This document shows, piece after piece, positions 9,338-10,932 of a stretch of 10,932 nucleotides of DNA. The position numbers were made by a program, and so were the translations under genes. How positions within the stretch are numbered: the stretch's first letter is position 1; every line of letters starts with the position of its first letter. This DNA comes from Lactifluus volemus. Lineage: Eukaryota > Basidiomycota > Agaricomycetes > Russulales > Russulaceae. The stretch lies in the NCBI GenBank assembly GCA_022376515.1, contig WTXI01000621.1:1-10932 (forward strand). The letters are read 5' to 3'. Below the pieces are notes generated by a model. The model did not search any database, had not been told where the DNA came from, and was given only the letters and a program-made list of their open reading frames with translations.

Positions 9338-9518
9338 CCCTCGAATTGAGGGTTGCTCCACCAAGGCCTCGGAGCATTTATATAACTGAATCAGCATCCT
9401 CCTCGGGCACTGTGCGAGCGTCTATCAGACTGTTATTACCGAGTCTGTCACGTACCCTTCCCTCAAATTGAGGGTTACAGCATTATTACAATTGAGTGGT
9501 TCGCCCTCGGGCACTGTG
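9338..9518. repeat. Two-fold repeated motif pair with palindromes
   Basis: A near-palindrome CCCTCGAATTGAGGG at 9338-9352 recurs as CCCTCAAATTGAGGG, a perfect inverted repeat around one central base, at 9460-9474. A second motif CCTCGGGCACTGTG occurs identically at 9401-9414 and 9505-9518. The order is the same in both copies, but spacing differs (122 and 104 nt), so this looks like a diverged local duplication or paired binding sites rather than a simple tandem repeat. It lies directly upstream of the TATA box. Confidence 0.55.
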
Positions 9519-9538
9519 ACTACTCACAAACTCAGTTG

Positions 9539-9546
9539 TATAAATA
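9539..9546 (+). promoter_or_regulatory. TATA box of the PRM10-like gene
   Basis: TATAAATA lies 137 nt upstream of the first ATG of the open frame (9683) and 170 nt upstream of the preferred start (9716). This gives a normal-length fungal 5' leader. The assignment is by sequence and position only. Confidence 0.45.
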
Positions 9547-9715
9547 CGTTTTCCGAGTCCGGTCATCGATATGGGCCTTCGTCTTTTTCGACCTCAGGGA
9601 TAGCAGGACTGGTCACTCACTGCGCCATCTCCGCCATAGTGTTGTGAGAGATTTCTAATTTATCTCGCCTCGCTCCTTACTTATGATGATTCTTAGGTTG
9701 TTTTTTCCAAACCAT

Positions 9716-10932
9716 ATGTCTAATCACTATCACTTTCCCTCGGCGGAATGCTCGCTCGGCGAAGGATCCTCGGTACCCGCTTGCACTCCAGGGAACCGCA
9801 CTCCTCGTCACGTTCAATGGGCAAGTGAGGTCGATGAGGATAACAGGATACGTGGCCATGCTTCAGAGGGTGCCTCGGATGTAACCTCAACGCATGAGCT
9901 GGATGAAGCTGGTCTTGATGTGACTAACCTTTATTCCATTCTGGGCCTTCCTTACTTACTGATGTTCACAGCCAGCCGCCTTTCGAACACTTACCCATGC
10001 TCTCGAGCTTCATCGCTCCAGCTCTGTACCAACTCTTCCATCTATCCCTGCTCCTTCCAATACGTCCCAAACGTCGCCATTATATACGCCTTCCTCAGCC
10101 GAGTCATCTATGCCGGCTTCTCCAAAACATCTCGGAACAGAAATAAATGTACCTGGTGGGGTATTCATCGAACCCCATGAGCGTGCAGGGCTTCCAATAC
10201 GGCGCGCCGACGACAACGTAGAACGCGGCTTTTCAGACGGTGAGGTACGTGCCGCCCATCTTGTTTCGTGCACATTTCAAGGACCCTTTCTCCAAGTACT
10301 TTTATCGTCGGCCCTCCCGTTCAACTCAACTCAAGCTTAACAATGTTACAGATGCGGAGGATCCTGTGACTCATACGACCTTGCCAATGACGCGTCCCAG
10401 CGGAGGAATACTTGCCGCGTTGCTGGCTCTATACGACCAGAAATTTCCCACCCCTTCGGTCTCGGACACATCGACGTTGAACTTCCCCGAGAGCCGTCCA
10501 CGCGTCTCCCCAACTCATTCTCTACTCGAGCTCGCATCAGCATCGGGGAAGCGAATTGCAAATGCATCCAAGGCGTTACACCTTCCAGAGCCACGCCTAC
10601 GAAGGGAACGCAATGCTGCGGGTGTCTGGGGCCCACTGATCGCTTGCACGACAGGCTCCCTTGTCGGCGCGGCCGCCCCTACCCACAGTACCATCGCCCC
10701 AGATATCAAAAGACATGGGTATCACCTCTCGCGGTTCGTATATGACTTCTTTTCTGTCGCATTAAACTCGCTGAGAACCTCCCATAGCTACTCCATGGAA
10801 AATAGTGTTCCCACTGCTTCCACGCATCCCCCGTTGAAAAGGCCCCGGGGCATGTCATTCGAAGGAAACACTGGTATGCAGCGCCATTCTATCACATCTT
10901 CATCTTCCTAAACTCCCCCCCCCCCCCCCCCC
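9716..10932 (+). CDS. PRM10: ThrE/PRM10-type (DUF1212) membrane protein, N-terminal part, 3' end off the window
   Basis: Fungal homologues of the threonine/serine exporter family (yeast Prm10, pheromone-regulated) have a long, poorly ordered cytosolic N-terminus before the membrane domain. This window holds only that N-terminus. Exons: 9716-9919, 9972-10733, 10788 onward; introns 9920-9971 (52 nt) and 10734-10787 (54 nt, no frame change). Recognisable segments are VQWASEVDEDNRIRGHASEG, LDEAGLDPAAFRTLTHALEL across intron 1, ERGF, SGGILAALLALYDQ, RNAAGVWGPLIACTTGSL followed by VGAAAPTHSTIAP, and GYHLSRYSMENSVP across intron 2. I prefer ATG 9716 (MSNHYHFPS) to 9683, which would add 11 hydrophobic residues. 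The frame slips by one in 10245-10281: an extra T at 10264-10266, or a 37-nt GTACGT-CAAG intron. The TAA at 10909-10911 may lie in an intron starting at 10874 (GTATGC). No transmembrane segments lie before the window ends. Confidence 0.75.
10915..10932. repeat. Terminal C homopolymer (contig edge)
   Basis: Eighteen C residues run to the last base. It lies inside or just beyond the PRM10-like gene. A run of this kind at the exact end points to an assembly stop at a homopolymer, not a biological end. Confidence 0.8.

Larger units (their letters stand above)
9296..9682. promoter_or_regulatory. PLD 3' flank and promoter region of the PRM10-like gene
   Basis: About 390 nt separate the PLD stop from the next gene on the same strand, so this DNA must hold the PLD terminator and the downstream promoter. 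It contains a repeated pair of motifs (9338-9518, listed separately) and a TATA box at 9539-9546. A second TATA-like TATATAA is at 9379-9385. No ORF with protein character is seen. Confidence 0.5.

Noticed and set aside
1..10932. CRISPR array, toxin-antitoxin, phage or bacterial operon
   Set aside because: There are no regularly spaced repeats or ribosome-binding-site-linked ORFs; spliceosomal introns show the DNA is eukaryotic.

Overview
The window looks like nuclear DNA of a mushroom-forming basidiomycete (Agaricomycetes). The evidence is the gene architecture (dense GT-AG introns of about 44-67 nt and exons down to 13-14 nt) and the protein families, which I recognise by eye only; no search was run. 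The last 18 bases are a C homopolymer, so the right edge is probably a contig end.

Left part (1-2260, minus strand): the 5' third of an MFS sugar/quinate-type transporter is spread over four exons (2086-1220). It is cut off in mid-exon by foreign sequence (1219-1) carrying a decayed, coiled-coil-rich ORF, probably a repetitive element. Its expected start codon reads ATT. A TATA box (2253-2259) remains upstream.

Middle (2260-5572): mostly non-coding. It holds an easily missed, spliced minus-strand gene relic (4018-3174) of an uncharacterised family. It also has a dubious 53-codon ORF at 2801 and about 1.5 kb (4019-5572) where I see nothing recognisable.

Right part (5573-10932, plus strand): a 22-exon phospholipase D gene (5573-9295) with both HKD catalytic motifs, then a promoter region with repeated palindromes. 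Last comes the 5' end of a ThrE/PRM10-type (DUF1212) membrane protein gene that runs off the window.

The recurring oddity is that nearly every gene carries small frame-breaking indels while codons on both sides remain protein-like and splice sites stay intact. PLD has three, the 3174-4018 gene four, the left ORF about four and the PRM10-like gene perhaps one. Several lie in homopolymers or short repeats. Either the region is decaying or the assembly has indel errors; the transporter, with an insertion and a lost start, is the only clearly dead gene. I see no operon-like or defence-type system and no evidence that these genes work in one pathway.
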